Source of the DNA: Cymodocea nodosa
Taxonomy: Eukaryota; Streptophyta; Magnoliopsida; Alismatales; Cymodoceaceae
Direction: 5' to 3'
Assembly (NCBI GenBank): GCA_036874045.1
Contig: CM072341.1
Location: 8,754,501 to 8,818,500 of the forward strand
DNA: 64,000 nucleotides
The notes under the pieces are model-generated. The model did no database searches, was not told the DNA's origin, and worked only from the letters and a program-made list of their open reading frames with translations. This document shows, one piece after another, positions 47,872 through 60,520 of this stretch. The position numbers and the translations under genes are program-made. The stretch's first letter is position 1. Each line of letters starts with the position of its first letter.

Positions 47872-49517
47872 TGTAGGATCGTATGGCTACACAAGAGGGG
47901 GGTGAATTGCATATCTTTAATATTTTCTGAAATATAATTGAAACTTTAAAACTCAAAAATAAGTCGAGACATTGTTTTCATAAAATCATTTTTATTCAAG
48001 GTTGCAATTACAATATACAATTCAATTCTCCTTAGAAATTGTAGATGTAATTATATTTCGATACCATGTATCATCTAAACAATTTCTTAACTACAAATAG
48101 AGAAAACTAATTTGCAGATTTTAAAACTTTTCTCCCTGTTTGAGATCTTTCTTCTTCTTCTTTTTCTTCTTCAGCAATTCTTCAGTGACGAATATCTTGT
48201 CTTTTCATGCTTCACCGAATTTGCTTTCTTCTGATACTTCAAATCTTCAGTGACGAAAATCTTACCTTTTTATGCTTCACTGAACTTTCTTCCACTTGAG
48301 AGATTTTTCCCGAAGAGGTGTTTTTGATCCCTGAAAAAGATTTTTCTTTTGGTGTGCAAGGATGGTTTGATCCTTGAAAAGATTTTTCTTTTTGTGTGCA
48401 AGGATAAATTGATCAACGAGAATTCTATGCCTTTTATATTGTATCTTCATTTCATGCATATCCTTCATGTTTAACCACTACCAGTTTTCCACTTCTCCAC
48501 GTCTTTTGTTTTTCCTTCATTGAAACACACACATTCTAACCCACGCTTATATTTCGAATTTTCTTTAATCATCAGTCTTGGATCTCTGAAAAATTTCTTG
48601 CAAAATAAACTTTCTCGTCCAAAAGTTTTTCATCAGTGTAATAAGAAGTTGTTACTTTAATGTTAACTAAACGAGTAACACAAGTATATATATAACTTAA
48701 CGTTTCTAACTTAACGACTTCCTCATGTGCCATTTCACGTGACAAGTACTATAGCTATCTCAACGAACTAAGTCTGTGGTGTTATGCTATCTCAACGAAC
48801 CATCTTCGTTGTGTTATGATAACTCAACGAACCATTTCCATTGTGTTATGATAACTCAACGAATCATTTCTGCTATGTTATGATAATTCAACGAACCAGT
48901 AATAAACAAATGTTTTTATAATAAGAATTTTACCACGTGCAAAAAATAACAACTTAAGTTTATAACACTAACCTAACGTGTTGCCTTAGTGTTCAATATA
49001 GCAACTCAACACGTTTAGTTATGTTAACTTAACGAGTTAAACATGTGCACCTCACATGATACAATACAACATTCGTAACTTATAATTTCACCACGTGTAT
49101 AACACTAACTTAACGAGTTTGTCTCTTCTTTTACTCACTAACTTAACGAGTTATCACGTGACTTATTTTAACCTTTAAGCCTCTAACTTAACGAGTTCTC
49201 ACGTGACCTCTATACAAACAAGACTCTAACTTAACGAGTTGTCTAAACGTGCACTGTTCCTGATACAAAAGATATAACATTAAAACATATCATGCTTTTC
49301 AATAAAAACACACGTTAACTTAACGTTTAGCTAAATGAGAAATTAATGCAATGAAACGACTAGTTATTAACTTCAAATCCAATACAGACAAGTATTTATA
49401 TCAGTAAGCCTTTTCTGTATTAATTGATGATTTTAATTTCTTTTCACAAGCAATAGTAATTGAGCAAATATGATTATTTTCATTCAGCACACATCATCAA
49501 AACAAAAATACTCAACA
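47872..49517 (-). repeat. C3 3' LTR
   Basis: Plus strand runs from TGTAGGATCGTATGG to ACTCAACA, 1.65 kb, with the polypurine tract just beyond. The half-site array (48700-49320) uses mainly the TAACTCAACGAA and TAACTTAACGAG forms. A 130-base part at about 48960-49085 is directly homologous to G LTR sequence (about 37540-37660), including GTTGCCTTAGTGT and TTAACTTAACGAGTTAAACA. Confidence 0.88.
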
Positions 49518-50013
49518 ATCTCCCCCTTTTTGATGATGACAAAACCATATTAAATCAATTATGAAATATGTTTAACTCAACAAAGCACCTTCGTTGGGTT
49601 AACTTTTAATTCAACAAACTTGTTTGTTGACTTAAGTTCACTTAAGCTTATTTCTATTGTTTGTGTAAATTTTACCTCTCAGAACTAAAACTCTCAGATG
49701 TCAATAATTATATAAGTATCAGTTTTCTAATTATCATTTGTCACATTACAATAACCATTTAAACAACATCTCCTTTTATAATATATATATGCAATTAAGA
49801 TCATAATCATCTTTTTATAATATTTCTCCCCCTTTTTGTCATTAATCAAAAAGATAATCACAAAGAATATATATATGTATATAAGAGAATTACAACAACG
49901 ATTTCTATAAACAAGAATAATAATTGAACACATTTACAGAAAAATATATTGTTCAATGAATCAAACAAGTAATACAAACATTACATTTTGTATTCAGAAA
50001 CAAACAAAAACAG
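49518..50013 (-). other. C3 3' untranslated region with two polypurine tracts
   Basis: Minus strand CAAAAAGGGGGAGAT at 49518-49532 abuts the LTR. A second tract, CAAAAAGGGGGAGAAATA, lies at 49821-49838. No gene is seen between them. Confidence 0.8.
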
Positions 50014-52515
50014 TTATCGACCCCTCCTAAGTATATCACTTATAGCATTACATATTTTATCTCCTAGATGCCTAATATCATTTCTGATGTCGTTAAGCAC
50101 TGCATCTAAGTTAGGAGGTAGCTGGGTTTGCTGTTCTGCTTGAACTGAATAACTTTGTTGTTGTTGTTGTATATGGTCTGTATCAGGTTGTTGTTGTTGT
50201 TGTTGTTGTCGTTGAGGTTTATGCATGGCCTAGAATTTTTGCAAATCTTTGACACTAAATGCTCTCATGCCTTTAGTTTCAGAGGGCCAGTCGGATAAAT
50301 TCAATTGGCTTGCAATGAGTCTACATACAGCATCACCATAAAATAACTTTGAACTCATATGCTGTAGTTGAGAAGTGAAAACATCAAACCAATTGATTTG
50401 AATTCTATTCAACAAGCTATAAGTTGCATATAAACAACTTCTACTGACTTCCATATTGTGTCCAACTCTCTGAAATAAATTTGCATGCAATATATTTGCA
50501 ATAAACCTTGCCTTTGCATTCAAATTTTCTATTAATCTCATTTCAGAATATACATCTGGAATTTTTGATAAAGACTAAATGTTCCATTCAAGTTGTCTTA
50601 TTATGTCAAATCTGTTGGTAACAACACCTTCATTCTTTAATCCTAAAACTTCAAAAATTAACTCAGGAGACAATATAAACTCTTGTTCATTTATTTGAGT
50701 TTTCAAAAAATTTCCATTCTTGACCAGATTGCTATAAAAAGCGACAATAAGCTCTATGTATTGCTTCCATTTCGTTCCTACTGGCAAGAATTTAATGAGG
50801 CCTTGAAACTCAAACAGATCTCTTATTTCCATCAAATTTCTGAATTTTATTGGACAAGCATGCAGAATCTGACATGTAATCAGATTATTGTATTTCTGCA
50901 ATGCTTTTTCAGATCTAAAATAAATTGTATTACCTTGAATTTGTAATATTGTACATAAAGAAGGTGATACCTGAAGCCGTGATTCAGAGTTTAATTCATC
51001 TTCAGGAACCTCTTCTGCAAAATGAATGTCATGTTGTTCCTCTTCCAAAATATTATCTTGAAGCTACTCAGGTAAGCTTGATTCTTTAGCTTCAACAGTG
51101 TTAGGAACATTGTCAATATGCTCAACATTCATCTGTTCAGTCTCTATAGAATGTTCAGAGTACAATTTTTCCACAAATTCTACAGCCGGTGTATCTGTCT
51201 GTAATTGTTCATTTTGTTCAACAGATATTTCCAAAATATTATCTTGAAGCTACTCAGGTAAGCTTGATTCTTCAGCTTCAACAGTGTTAGGAACATTGTC
51301 AATATACTCAACATTCATCTATTCAGTCTCTAAAGAATGTTCAGAGTACAATTTTTCCACAAATTCTACAACCGGTGTATCTGTCTGTAATTGTTCATTT
51401 TGTTCAACAGATATTTCCATTGATTCATGCTGTGAATTCTCAGACTCTGCTTCTATAGATTCTGTAGAAGGCTAGTTAACTTTTAGCTCTTCTAGAGTCT
51501 TAACATTTTCAATATCTGCTACTCTAGACAATTCAGCCTTTGAACTAGTTACTGCCTCAACATTGTCAATTATATCTACAATAACTTGTTCAATGTTAGG
51601 TGCATGATGCTCTGATTTGTCAATTTCTGCATCATCAGGACTTGTAGTAATAGAAAAACTTGAGCTCATATTTGACTTGGATTTCTTCTCAAGTTTTCTA
51701 GCAAGGGAAAATAAAGTCTCATTATCTTCATCAGTTTCAGTGTGTTCGGAACTGATGAGTTTATCAGATGCACAATAAGGTACAATGTCTAGACATACAT
51801 TGTCCTTTGGAAATAAATTTTCATCTGATTTTCCTTTTTCAAAAGACTTTGTTTCCTTAGACATAATTTTTCTAACTTTCCTTCTTCTATAACATTTTTG
51901 TTTCTCCTTTTCAAGTATTGCTGTTTTCTTTTCAAATTGCTCCATAAAAGTTTTCTACTTTAATTCTTCTAAGACACTTTCTATTGCAACAACCTTTCGA
52001 AGACTGTCAACTTTTGTTTTGTCTACAGCAATATCTAATTCTACTTGTTTTGAATATAAAGGAGTAGGGATAGCTGATTTATGCTCTTCCTCAAATGCAT
52101 GTAGTCTTGTACCGTTTATAGGAGTTTGAGGAGTTCTATTTGATGAACCTACACCTTTTTCCAAATATTTTGCATACCGTTCCAAAAATGCAATCTTAGC
52201 ACATTTCATTCTGTATTCTCTATCATATTTACTTTGAGTACCCATGTATGTAATACTTGCATCAGTATGTTGAAGTTCTTGTCTAACTTCATCTAATATA
52301 TCTTGAGAAAAGAAGTAATCTCTACAAAGTTCTTCTAACCTTTTGTCCACTCGAAATATTTTCTTGAACCAAGTACGTGGAACTTCATCATTCTCTATTT
52401 CTTTTCCTTTTGCATCTCTTCTGCTTTTGCCTTTTCCTTTGCCACGACCTTTGTAGAACTTGGAGACCATCGTTGCAGGTTGTAACAGCAACAAGCGGGA
52501 AGATTTTCTTGACAA
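50014..52515 (-). pseudogene. C3 ORF3, accessory protein with six amber codons
   Basis: A single frame of 834 codons without any indel, ending in TAA. The N-terminal part is basic (FYKGRGKGKGKSRRDAKGKE), then a Glu/Ser-rich acidic middle with a 62-codon tandem duplication. The globular C-terminal part is related to G1 ORF3 (MEIRDLFEFQGLIKFL, AFYSNL, LGLKNEG, LNAKARFIANIL, RIQINWFDVF, KLFYGD). It ends in a poly-Gln tail near 50160-50215. The six internal stops (51955, 51472, 51250, 51064, 50575, 50230) are all TAG. The gene lies after pol and has its own upstream motif array. The basic start suggests nucleic-acid binding; function is unknown. Confidence 0.78.
51047..51418 (-). repeat. 186-bp in-frame tandem duplication in C3 ORF3
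   Basis: 51047-51232 and 51233-51418 are nearly identical, adding 62 codons without a frameshift. Both copies carry the same TAG (51064 and 51250). Confidence 0.9.
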
Positions 52516-52659
52516 AGTTTACAAATAACCTAAGTCCCCGTGTTATAAGTGTTTAAATAGGGTTTTTAGGCGTATAACTCAGCGTGAAGAGAAGTCAGGT
52601 TTAGAAATTAAATAAATATTGAATAAAGTTTATTCAATCAAGGTACCCGAAATATTCAA

Positions 52660-52750
52660 GTATAACTCGTTGAGTTAACTAACCTAACGAGTAAAACGCT
52701 GTCTAGAGGCAGTTTTACACGTTACCTTATCTAACATAACGTCTAGTTAG
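52660..52750. promoter_or_regulatory. Half-site array upstream of C3 ORF3
   Basis: TATAACTCGTTGAGTTAACT, TAACCTAACGAG, ACGTTACCTTA and TAACATAACGTC lie within 90 bases, 145-235 bases before the ORF3 start. The forms are those of the C3 LTR. A promoter role is inferred. Confidence 0.5.
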
Positions 52751-52979
52751 TACACTTAAAACAATATTCGGATGCTTCCAACTGAAACGTTCCGAAAACA
52801 ACACACATGCTAAACTTAACATTATCTTGAGAACATTGTAAACTATTAGAACATTTTGTCCTATGAATCTAAAATAGTTTATTTGTCTTTTTAAATTATT
52901 TCATCTAGATTTTAAGAGGACATTAATTCAGATTAACTAAGATTTTTATTTTAAATTATATTAATCTATTTTTGACATT

Positions 52980-53990
52980 GTTAATGCTCCCCCTACAAAT
53001 ATACTTCAAATATATTCAATCAAAATACAAAATATACTTGTCGTGACAATAGATGTTAAGTATAACTATACTTTTACATTTTTTTTTCAGAGACTTTTGT
53101 TATCCTGACATCATCAAAAATGATTTCCAGAATCAATTCCTACTATATATAAATCAAAACACAACTTTGAACTTAATTCGATTAATTCAAGGAGAATAAA
53201 AGAATGTATCTCAAATAAACGTTTTCAAAAGTACTAATGTTGATTCAATAAATCAGAAGTCATATTGGTATAAACTATATGCGATTCAAAGATATCTGTA
53301 ATTAATGAAACAACTTTTTCTTTTCAAAACAGTAAATATTGATAATTTTCTTTAAAAGTTAGTTTGAAAAGCTTGAATCATACAAGAGCTTTCTAATGTA
53401 CCCATGTAATGAGCTTTCAGTCAACAATCCCAGATCTGATCAGGACCTTAGGTTGCCAGATTTAAAGAATCCTTTTTCAAGACAACAATCCTTACATACC
53501 TATCTGCTCAAGTACAAAAGGCTCGTGATCAAACTGATCAATAAACTCTCAAAGATTTTTACTTTGTAAGCACTTTTCATTTTAAGCACAGTATATATAT
53601 ATTCCATTAATACAGATGCAATAAAACACAAATCTCATACAATTTTTACTTCTATGATTGTATTGAGAATATGAATTAGTTTCAATAAGCTTATACTTTT
53701 GATTAACAGTTTAAAATGAGTTACATATAACTTATTCTACAAGTTTAATCAATTAAGTCAAATTTATTCATGATCATATGCATTTTCCTTGATTCAAAGA
53801 AAATATTTAATCAAAATTTCAGAATGTCAGAAGTATTTAATGTTTTTCATTTACACTTCCACTTAAAATCGTAAAAACTATTAAAATTGATAAACTACTT
53901 AAAATCAATAAGATACTACTATGATTTTACAATAAATACATAGTATCTTAACCAGCAGTTTAGATATTACTTTAGATATTTATAATAAGT
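52980..53990 (-). other. C3 noncoding module shared with gypsy G family
   Basis: It is homologous to G1 11560-12740 in the same orientation. It starts with a polypurine-like run GCTCCCCCTAC at 52986. The core at 53355-53560 is nearly identical to the G copies (AATCATACAAGAGCTTTCTA, GATCTGATCAGGA, GTCAACAATCC and so on), while its flanks are much more diverged. There is no ORF. The rest of 52516-54057 is AT-rich spacer. Confidence 0.85.
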
Positions 53991-54057
53991 ATATAATATC
54001 TATGAGGTGAACAACATCATCAATAATATTTATCTTTTTATGTGGAGTTTAAGCATT

Positions 54058-57000
54058 TTACACATCACATAGCCTACAAATACCTAAATTTAATCTAATG
54101 TAGCAGAATGTATTTTCGTCTAGAGGTTTTGTAAATATATCAGCTAATTGATTTTTACTAGACACAAATTCTAATTTAATTTTTCTTTTAATAACGTTAT
54201 CTCTTAGAAAATGATGTCTAACCTCTATATGTTTTGCTCTTGAATGTAATACAGGATTTTTGGAAAGATTTATTGCAGAACTACTGTCACAATAAATCTC
54301 AGTTGTATCATAAGATAATCCAAAATCTTCTAAAGTTTGTCTTATCCACAGAATCTGAGTGCAACACAGTGCAGCAGCAACATATTCAACTTCTATTGTA
54401 GAAAGTGCTACACAGTCTTGCTTTTTACTAAACCATGACACCAAATTATTTCCCAATAATTGACATGTGCCACTAGTACTCTTTCTATCAGATTTAGATC
54501 TTGCATAATCAACATCAGTATATCCTATAAAATCTATTGAACTATCCTTAGAATAATACAGTCGAAATTTTTAGTTCCTTGTATACATCAAAATATTCTT
54601 TTAACTGCAATTAAGTGTGATTCCTTATGATTAGATTGAAATCTAGCACAAACACACACAGCAAACATAATATCAGGTCTACTAGCAGTCAAATAAAGTA
54701 AAGAACCAATCATACTTCTGTATTTTCTTTGATCTATAGATTTTCCTATGTCATCAATATCTAACTTTAAAGTAGTACTCATAGGAGTTCCTCGAATCCT
54801 TGTATCATTAAAATTAAATTTCTTAAGCATTTCATCTGCATATTTTTCTTGATTTAAAAATATACCTTTATCCATTTGCTTAATTTGAAGTCCTAGAAAA
54901 TATGAAAGTTCTCCTATCATACTCATTTCAAACTAATTAGTCATCTCTTCAGAGAATATTTCTATCAACTTATCAGAGGTTGCTCCAAAGATTATATCAT
55001 CCACGTATATTTGAACAACAATCTGATCTTTACCATCTCTCTTAATAAATAGAGTATGATCCACTTTTCCCATGATATAGCCTTTTTCTATTAAAAAAGT
55101 AGACAATCTTTCATACCATGATCTAGGTGCTTGCTTCAAACCATATAAGGCTTTCTTCAATTTATACACAAAGTTAGGATTTTTAATATCTTCAAATCCA
55201 GGTGGTTGTTTTACATAGACTTCTTCATTAATTAAACCATTTAGAAATGCACTCTTTACATCCATTTGATATAATTTAAAATCCATATAACAAGCATAGG
55301 CCAATAATATTCTAATACTTTCTAACCTAGCCACAGGAGCAAATGTTTCATCATAATCTAATCCTTCTTCCTGTGTATACCCTTGTGCAACTAATCTAGC
55401 TTTATTCCTTATAATTTGACTAGTTTCGTTAGTTTTTTTTCTAAAGATCCACTTTGTACCTATTATGGACTGATTTTCTGGTGGAGAGACTAATTCCCAT
55501 ACATCATTTCTAATGAATTGATTTAGTTCTTCTTGCATTGCCACTATCCAATTTTCATCAGATAATGCTTCTTGTATATTCCTTGGTTCCACCATAGAAA
55601 CAAACATACACATACTATTTAAATTTACTGAAGCTCTAGTTTTAACTCCCTCATTAATATTACAAATGACTTGAGTAATGGGATGTGATGAAGAATAACG
55701 CCAATTTCTCTGATTTTCCTCAATATTCTCATCAACATCTGAAAGTCCATCACTTTCATCATTAGTTTGATCATCTAAGTTCATATTTTTGATTTTCTCA
55801 GATAAATCATCAATCTCTCTATTGATCTCTAACTCATTTGGAAAATTGATCATATCATCATTATCAGCTTTAGATTGAGATTCTCTAAGAGAATTTTCAT
55901 TGAAGCTTACATGGAGGGTTTCTTCAATAGTCCTAGAAGTCTTGTTATATACTCTATAGGCTTTACTTCTAGTAGAGTAACCTACAAAAATTCCTTCATC
56001 CGATTTGGCTTGAAATTTATCTCTTTTATCCTTAGTATTAAGAATAAAACACTTGCAGCCAAATGGTTTCATAAAGGAAATTTTTGGAACCCTATTAAAC
56101 ATAATTTCAAAAGGAGTTTTATTAACATGAGGTCTTAAATGACTTCTGTTAATAACATAACAAACTGTATTTACTGCTTCAGCCCAAAGATTTTGAGGTA
56201 ACTTAAGTTCATTCAACATAGTTCTGGCCATTTCTTGAAGTGATCTATTCTTTCTCTCAACACCATTTTGACACGGTGCTCTTGGAAAAGAAAATCTGTG
56301 ATCAATGCCATGCTCATTACAATAGTTATCCATTTGATCATTATCAAATTCAGTTCCATGATCACTCCTAAGTTTTTGAATAGAGACACTTTGCTCATTT
56401 TGAACAAAATTGCAAAACATTTTAAATTTTTCAAAAACTTCTTTCTTAGATGCTAGAAAATATACCCAAGTGTATCTAGAGAAGTCATCTACTAAAACAA
56501 ATACATACCATTTACCACCAAGACTCATGATTCTTGTTGGTCCAAATAGATCCATATGTATAAGTTCTAAGACTCTCTTGCTTGAAATATCAATTTTGGA
56601 TTTAAAAGAGTTTTTGTGAAGTTTACCTAACTCACATGCATCACACATAAAGTTCTTTGAGTATTTAATCTTTGGTAAACCTCTCACTAAATGTTTTCTA
56701 GATAGTTTATGTAACAGTCTCATATTTATATGCCCAATCCTTCTATGCCATAGATATGCATCACTAGTTTCAGCTAGCAAACATGAATTTAAATCAACCG
56801 CACCAGAAGGTAAAGATAAAATACATACAGAACCTTTTCTTTTAGCAATAAACTTAATTTCATCTGTATTTTTATCAATTATTTTGCATACATTATCTTC
56901 AAACACTACATAATATCCATTTTCAATTAGTTTTATGACACTTAGCAAATTAAATCCTAGGTTTTCTACATATAGTACATTCGAAATAACACAAGTAGGA

Positions 57001-57230
57001 GTTATTTGAACATTGCCCATACCTATGATTTTATCTTTGCTTTTGTTTCCAAATGTTACACTTCCTTTCATGGTATTTGTAAAATTTTGTAATAGACTTT
57101 TTTGTCCGGTCATGTGACTTGACCCTCCACTGTCCAAGATCCATTTTGATGTTGTTTCCTCTTGCAACAAATTAAGAAAAACTTTTTCTTGGTACCCAAT
57201 GTTGTTGAGGACCAAGTTCATTAAACGCAT
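54058..57230 (-). pseudogene. C3 pol: protease-integrase-RT-RNase H
   Basis: A 765-codon open frame (57230-54933) covers protease ([13 protein letters not shown]), the integrase zinc finger ([17 protein letters not shown]) and its core ([27 protein letters not shown]). It then covers RT up to the active site YVDDIIFG. The frame continues after a TAG at 54933 to 54588 (FLGLQIKQMDKGIFLNQEKY). It then shifts, and RNase H resumes at 54456-54058 (ALSTIEVEYVAA, IYCDSSSAINLSKN, NQLADIFTKPL). This is the best-preserved pol in the window. Confidence 0.93.
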
Positions 57231-58452
57231 ATTTCTTCTTTTTGTTTAAATATAGTTTAACGTTATCATTTATATTCTTATTAGTTGTAAGTACTATTGA
57301 TTTATCATTAGCTTCATACTCACATATAGCATTATTGCTTTTGCAATCATTCTTTTTGTTTTCAGATGTAGTATAATCAAGACCAAACATATTTTTATCA
57401 GATGTTAATTTATTTTGGTCATGCTTATACATTTCTGTAAGTTCATACCAAGATTTTGTACTTGTATTAACACTTTCCGTACATACAAAATCTTTTTCTG
57501 CACAAGAATTTTTTGTTTTATCACATGTAGAATGAGTAATTGGTCTAATACCATTGTATTGAATTACATGCTCAGGTTTCTGAATTTTTAGTTTACTACA
57601 ATTGTCTGAAATTTTAGAAACATTAGAAACTGAATTTCCAAAACAAGAAACAGGATTTTTAGAAACATTTATAGTCATGTTAGAAGTACAATTTGACAAA
57701 TCACATTGATTTATATTATTACTATATGATTCATCCCTTGAAGTACCTACTTCTACATATTTATTACCTTGTTTCATAATAAAAGGAATTTTAGTCTTAG
57801 ATTTACTTGAACTGCAACTAATAAATCCTTTATTGGCTTGAGATTCAGGATATTCAAGATAATCAAATCCTAAGCCAAATTTATAAGACACCGTAGGGGT
57901 ACTAGTTAGTTTGTCTAACTTAGTTTGACTTAAATTCCATTTCTCAAAGGTAGAATTTAAATCTTGCTCTCTTAGTTTTAATTTATCTATCTCTAATTCA
58001 AGTTCACTTATATTGTTTCTCAACATTTCATTTTCAGATTCTATCTTTAATTTTTCAGCATTTATATTCTGTATTTGTTCATGCAAGATACATTCATTAA
58101 ATCTAAATTTTTGCAAATCTCTAGCATGATTTTCATTATCACATTTAAACTTTTCTAAAGTAGTAGACAGGAAACAATTTTCTTCTTCCATAATGGATGA
58201 AGATTTTCTAATATTGTTATTTTCTAGTTTACATACTTTAAGTTTTTGTAATAATGCATGATAAGCACATAATAATTCATCAAAGTTGAAATCTGAATGA
58301 CTTTCAGGATCAGATATTACCTCAGACTCATCTGCCATGAAGCACACATGAGCAACGTCTTCTAACTCTTGTTCTTCTTCTGAATGTGAAGATTTTGATG
58401 CTGATTCCTCAGATTCAGACTCTTCAGACGTGTCATCCCATGTGAACTTCAA
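57172..58452 (-). pseudogene. C3 gag-pol linker
   Basis: A 426-codon frame continues gag after a frameshift in an A-run near 58460 (KALKFTWDDTSEESESEES). It is acidic, then coiled-coil-like with Leu/Glu/Lys heptads around residues 60-170, then Asn/Ser-rich. It ends in [18 protein letters not shown], the usual lead into copia protease. A second frameshift near 57185 separates it from protease. Confidence 0.85.
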
Positions 58453-59429
58453 AGCCTTTTTTTTGTAAAACTTTTTTTGAGTTTCTGAGCCGTCTTCTTC
58501 TGATTTGTCCTACTTTGCTTTTCATTTTTCCTCATAGGACAATCTGGAGAAAGATGTCTAGGTTTCTTACAGTTGTAACATACATAATTTCTGGATGAAG
58601 AATTCTTGTCATTCAATGATTTTGATGTTGAGGGTTTATCATTTTTGTTCCTTTGCTGTTTCCTAGTTTTCCATGCTTTCTTGAATTTCCTAGTCAGCAA
58701 AATCAAATCCTCATCAGAATCAGTAGATATATCAGAATTTGAATTAATTTCGAAGGCTATTTCTTTCTTCATTTTTAGTTTGTTGTGACTCAGTGATTCA
58801 TTTAATTGAACTTCATAAGCTATTAAATTTCCTATAAGTTCATTCATAGTATAAACATTTAAATCTCGTGATTCCTCAATTGATGTTACTTTTTGAGACC
58901 ATTTATAACTTAGGGATTTGAGAATTTTCCTCACCAAATCCTTCTGTTCAAAATTCTTTCCTAAACATTTTAAAGAGTTTATGATATCAAGAAATTTGGA
59001 AAACATCTCAGAAATATTTTCGTCTTCATGCATCTTAAAGAGTTCATACTTATGAATCAACATGTTTATTTTTGTCTCTTTAACTTGAGAAGTACCTTCA
59101 TGTGAAACTTCTAATGCATGCCACACCTCATAAGCGTATTTATATGCCGACACTTTACTGAATTGTTCATAACTCAATGCACAAAATAAAATATTTAAGC
59201 CCTTAGCATTCAGAGTTTCATTTTCTTTTTCAGTAATTGTCCAAGTATTATAAGGAGTAGTTAACGGAGTATATGGTTTAGAAATCATGAACCACAACTT
59301 ATGATCTATACTTTGAAGAAAAACAGTCATCCTATATTTCCAATATTCAAAATGTATTCCATCAAATAAAGGAGGACGATTAAGATTTTGGTCTTCATAT
59401 AAAGAAAAATTACCATTTCCAATAGCCAT
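58449..59429 (-). pseudogene. C3 gag
   Basis: A 326-codon open frame starts 187 bases after the primer site. The copia gag core has RPPLFDGIHFEYWKYRMTVF, HEGTSQVKETKINMLIHKYE and EMFSKFLDIINSLKCLG. The zinc knuckle CYNCKKPRHLSPDC fits CX2CX4HX4C. Only the frame-shifted C-terminus is damaged, so capsid and nucleocapsid parts look whole. Confidence 0.88.
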
Positions 59430-59615
59430 CTTACCTTAGATTTTTCAACCTATTTGATTTTAAACAGTCTAAAAACTTTAAAACAACTTAAGCCTTAAAT
59501 CAATAGAGTTAAACGTATGCTCAGATATTAATTTCCGTTTAAAAACAAGGAAGGTAGAATAAGCAATGATATTAAATAAGTTGGTATCGATTTTATATCA
59601 AAGATTATTCACAAA

Positions 59616-59627
59616 GCTCTAATACCA
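59616..59627 (-). other. C3 primer binding site
   Basis: Minus strand TGGTATTAGAGC, one base off the initiator tRNA-Met match, lies two bases from the 5' LTR. Confidence 0.88.
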
Positions 59628-59629
59628 CT

Positions 59630-60520
59630 TGTAGGATCGTATGGCTACATAAGAGGGGGGTGAATTGTGTATCTTTAATTTTTTCTGAAATATAATTGAA
59701 ACTTTAAAACTCAAAAACAAGTCGAGACATTGTTTTCATAAAATCATTTTTATTCAAGGTTTTAATTACAATATACAATTCAATTCTCCTCAAAAATTGT
59801 AGATGCAATTATATTTCGATACCATGTATCATCTAAACAATTTCATAACTACAAACAAAGAAAACTAATTTGCGGAATTTAAAACTTTTCTCCCTGTTTG
59901 AGATCTTTCTTCTTCTTCTTTTTCTTCTTCAGCAATTCTTTAGTGACGAATATCTTGTCTTTTCATGCTTCACCAAATTTGCTTTCTTCTGATACTTCAA
60001 ATCTTCAGTGACGAAAATCTTACCTTTTTATGCTCCATTAAACTTTCTTCCACTTGAGAGATTTTTCCCGAAGAGGTGTTTTTGATCCTTGAAAAAGATT
60101 TTTCTTTTGGTGTGCGGCGATGGTTTGATCCTTGAAAAGATTTTTCTTTTTATGTGCAAGGATAAATTGATCAACGAGAATTCTATGCCTTTTATACTGT
60201 ATCTTCATTTCATGCATATCCTTCATGTTTAACCACTACCAGTTTTCCACTTCTCCACGTCTTTTCTTTTTCCTTCATCGAAACACACATGTTCTAACCC
60301 ACGTTTATATTTTGAATTTTCTTTAATCATCAGTCTTGGATCTTTGAAAAATTTCCTACAAAATAAACTTTCTTGTCCAAAAGTTTTTCATCAGTGTAAT
60401 AAGAAGTCGTTACTTTAATGTTAACTAAACAAGTAACACAAGTATATATATAACTTAACGTTTCTAACTTAACGAGTTCCTCATGTGCCATTTTACGTGA
60501 CAAGTACAGTAGCTAACTCA
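59630..60520 (-). repeat. C3 5' LTR, truncated
   Basis: It is colinear with 47872-48760 and then joins G-type LTR sequence. About 750 bases of the LTR are missing. The join falls inside GCTAACTCAACGGACTA (60512-60528), which both LTR types contain in similar form. Confidence 0.88.

Larger units (their letters stand above)
47872..60520 (-). mobile_element. C3: Ty1/copia retrotransposon with accessory ORF3
   Basis: A 12.6-kb minus-strand copia element: 3' LTR, polypurine tract, ORF3, a noncoding module, pol, gag, iMet-type primer site and a truncated 5' LTR. It belongs to the C2 family by pol. Its size, an extra ORF after pol and long LTRs resemble SIRE-like elements, but its ORF3 is related to gypsy G1 ORF3. 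It is inserted in the G3 integrase. Confidence 0.9.

Noticed and set aside
48277..48468. ORF starting MKDMHEMKIQ in the C3 LTR, repeated at 60038-60226
   Set aside because: Present twice only because the LTR is present twice. No start context or family, and the ends differ.
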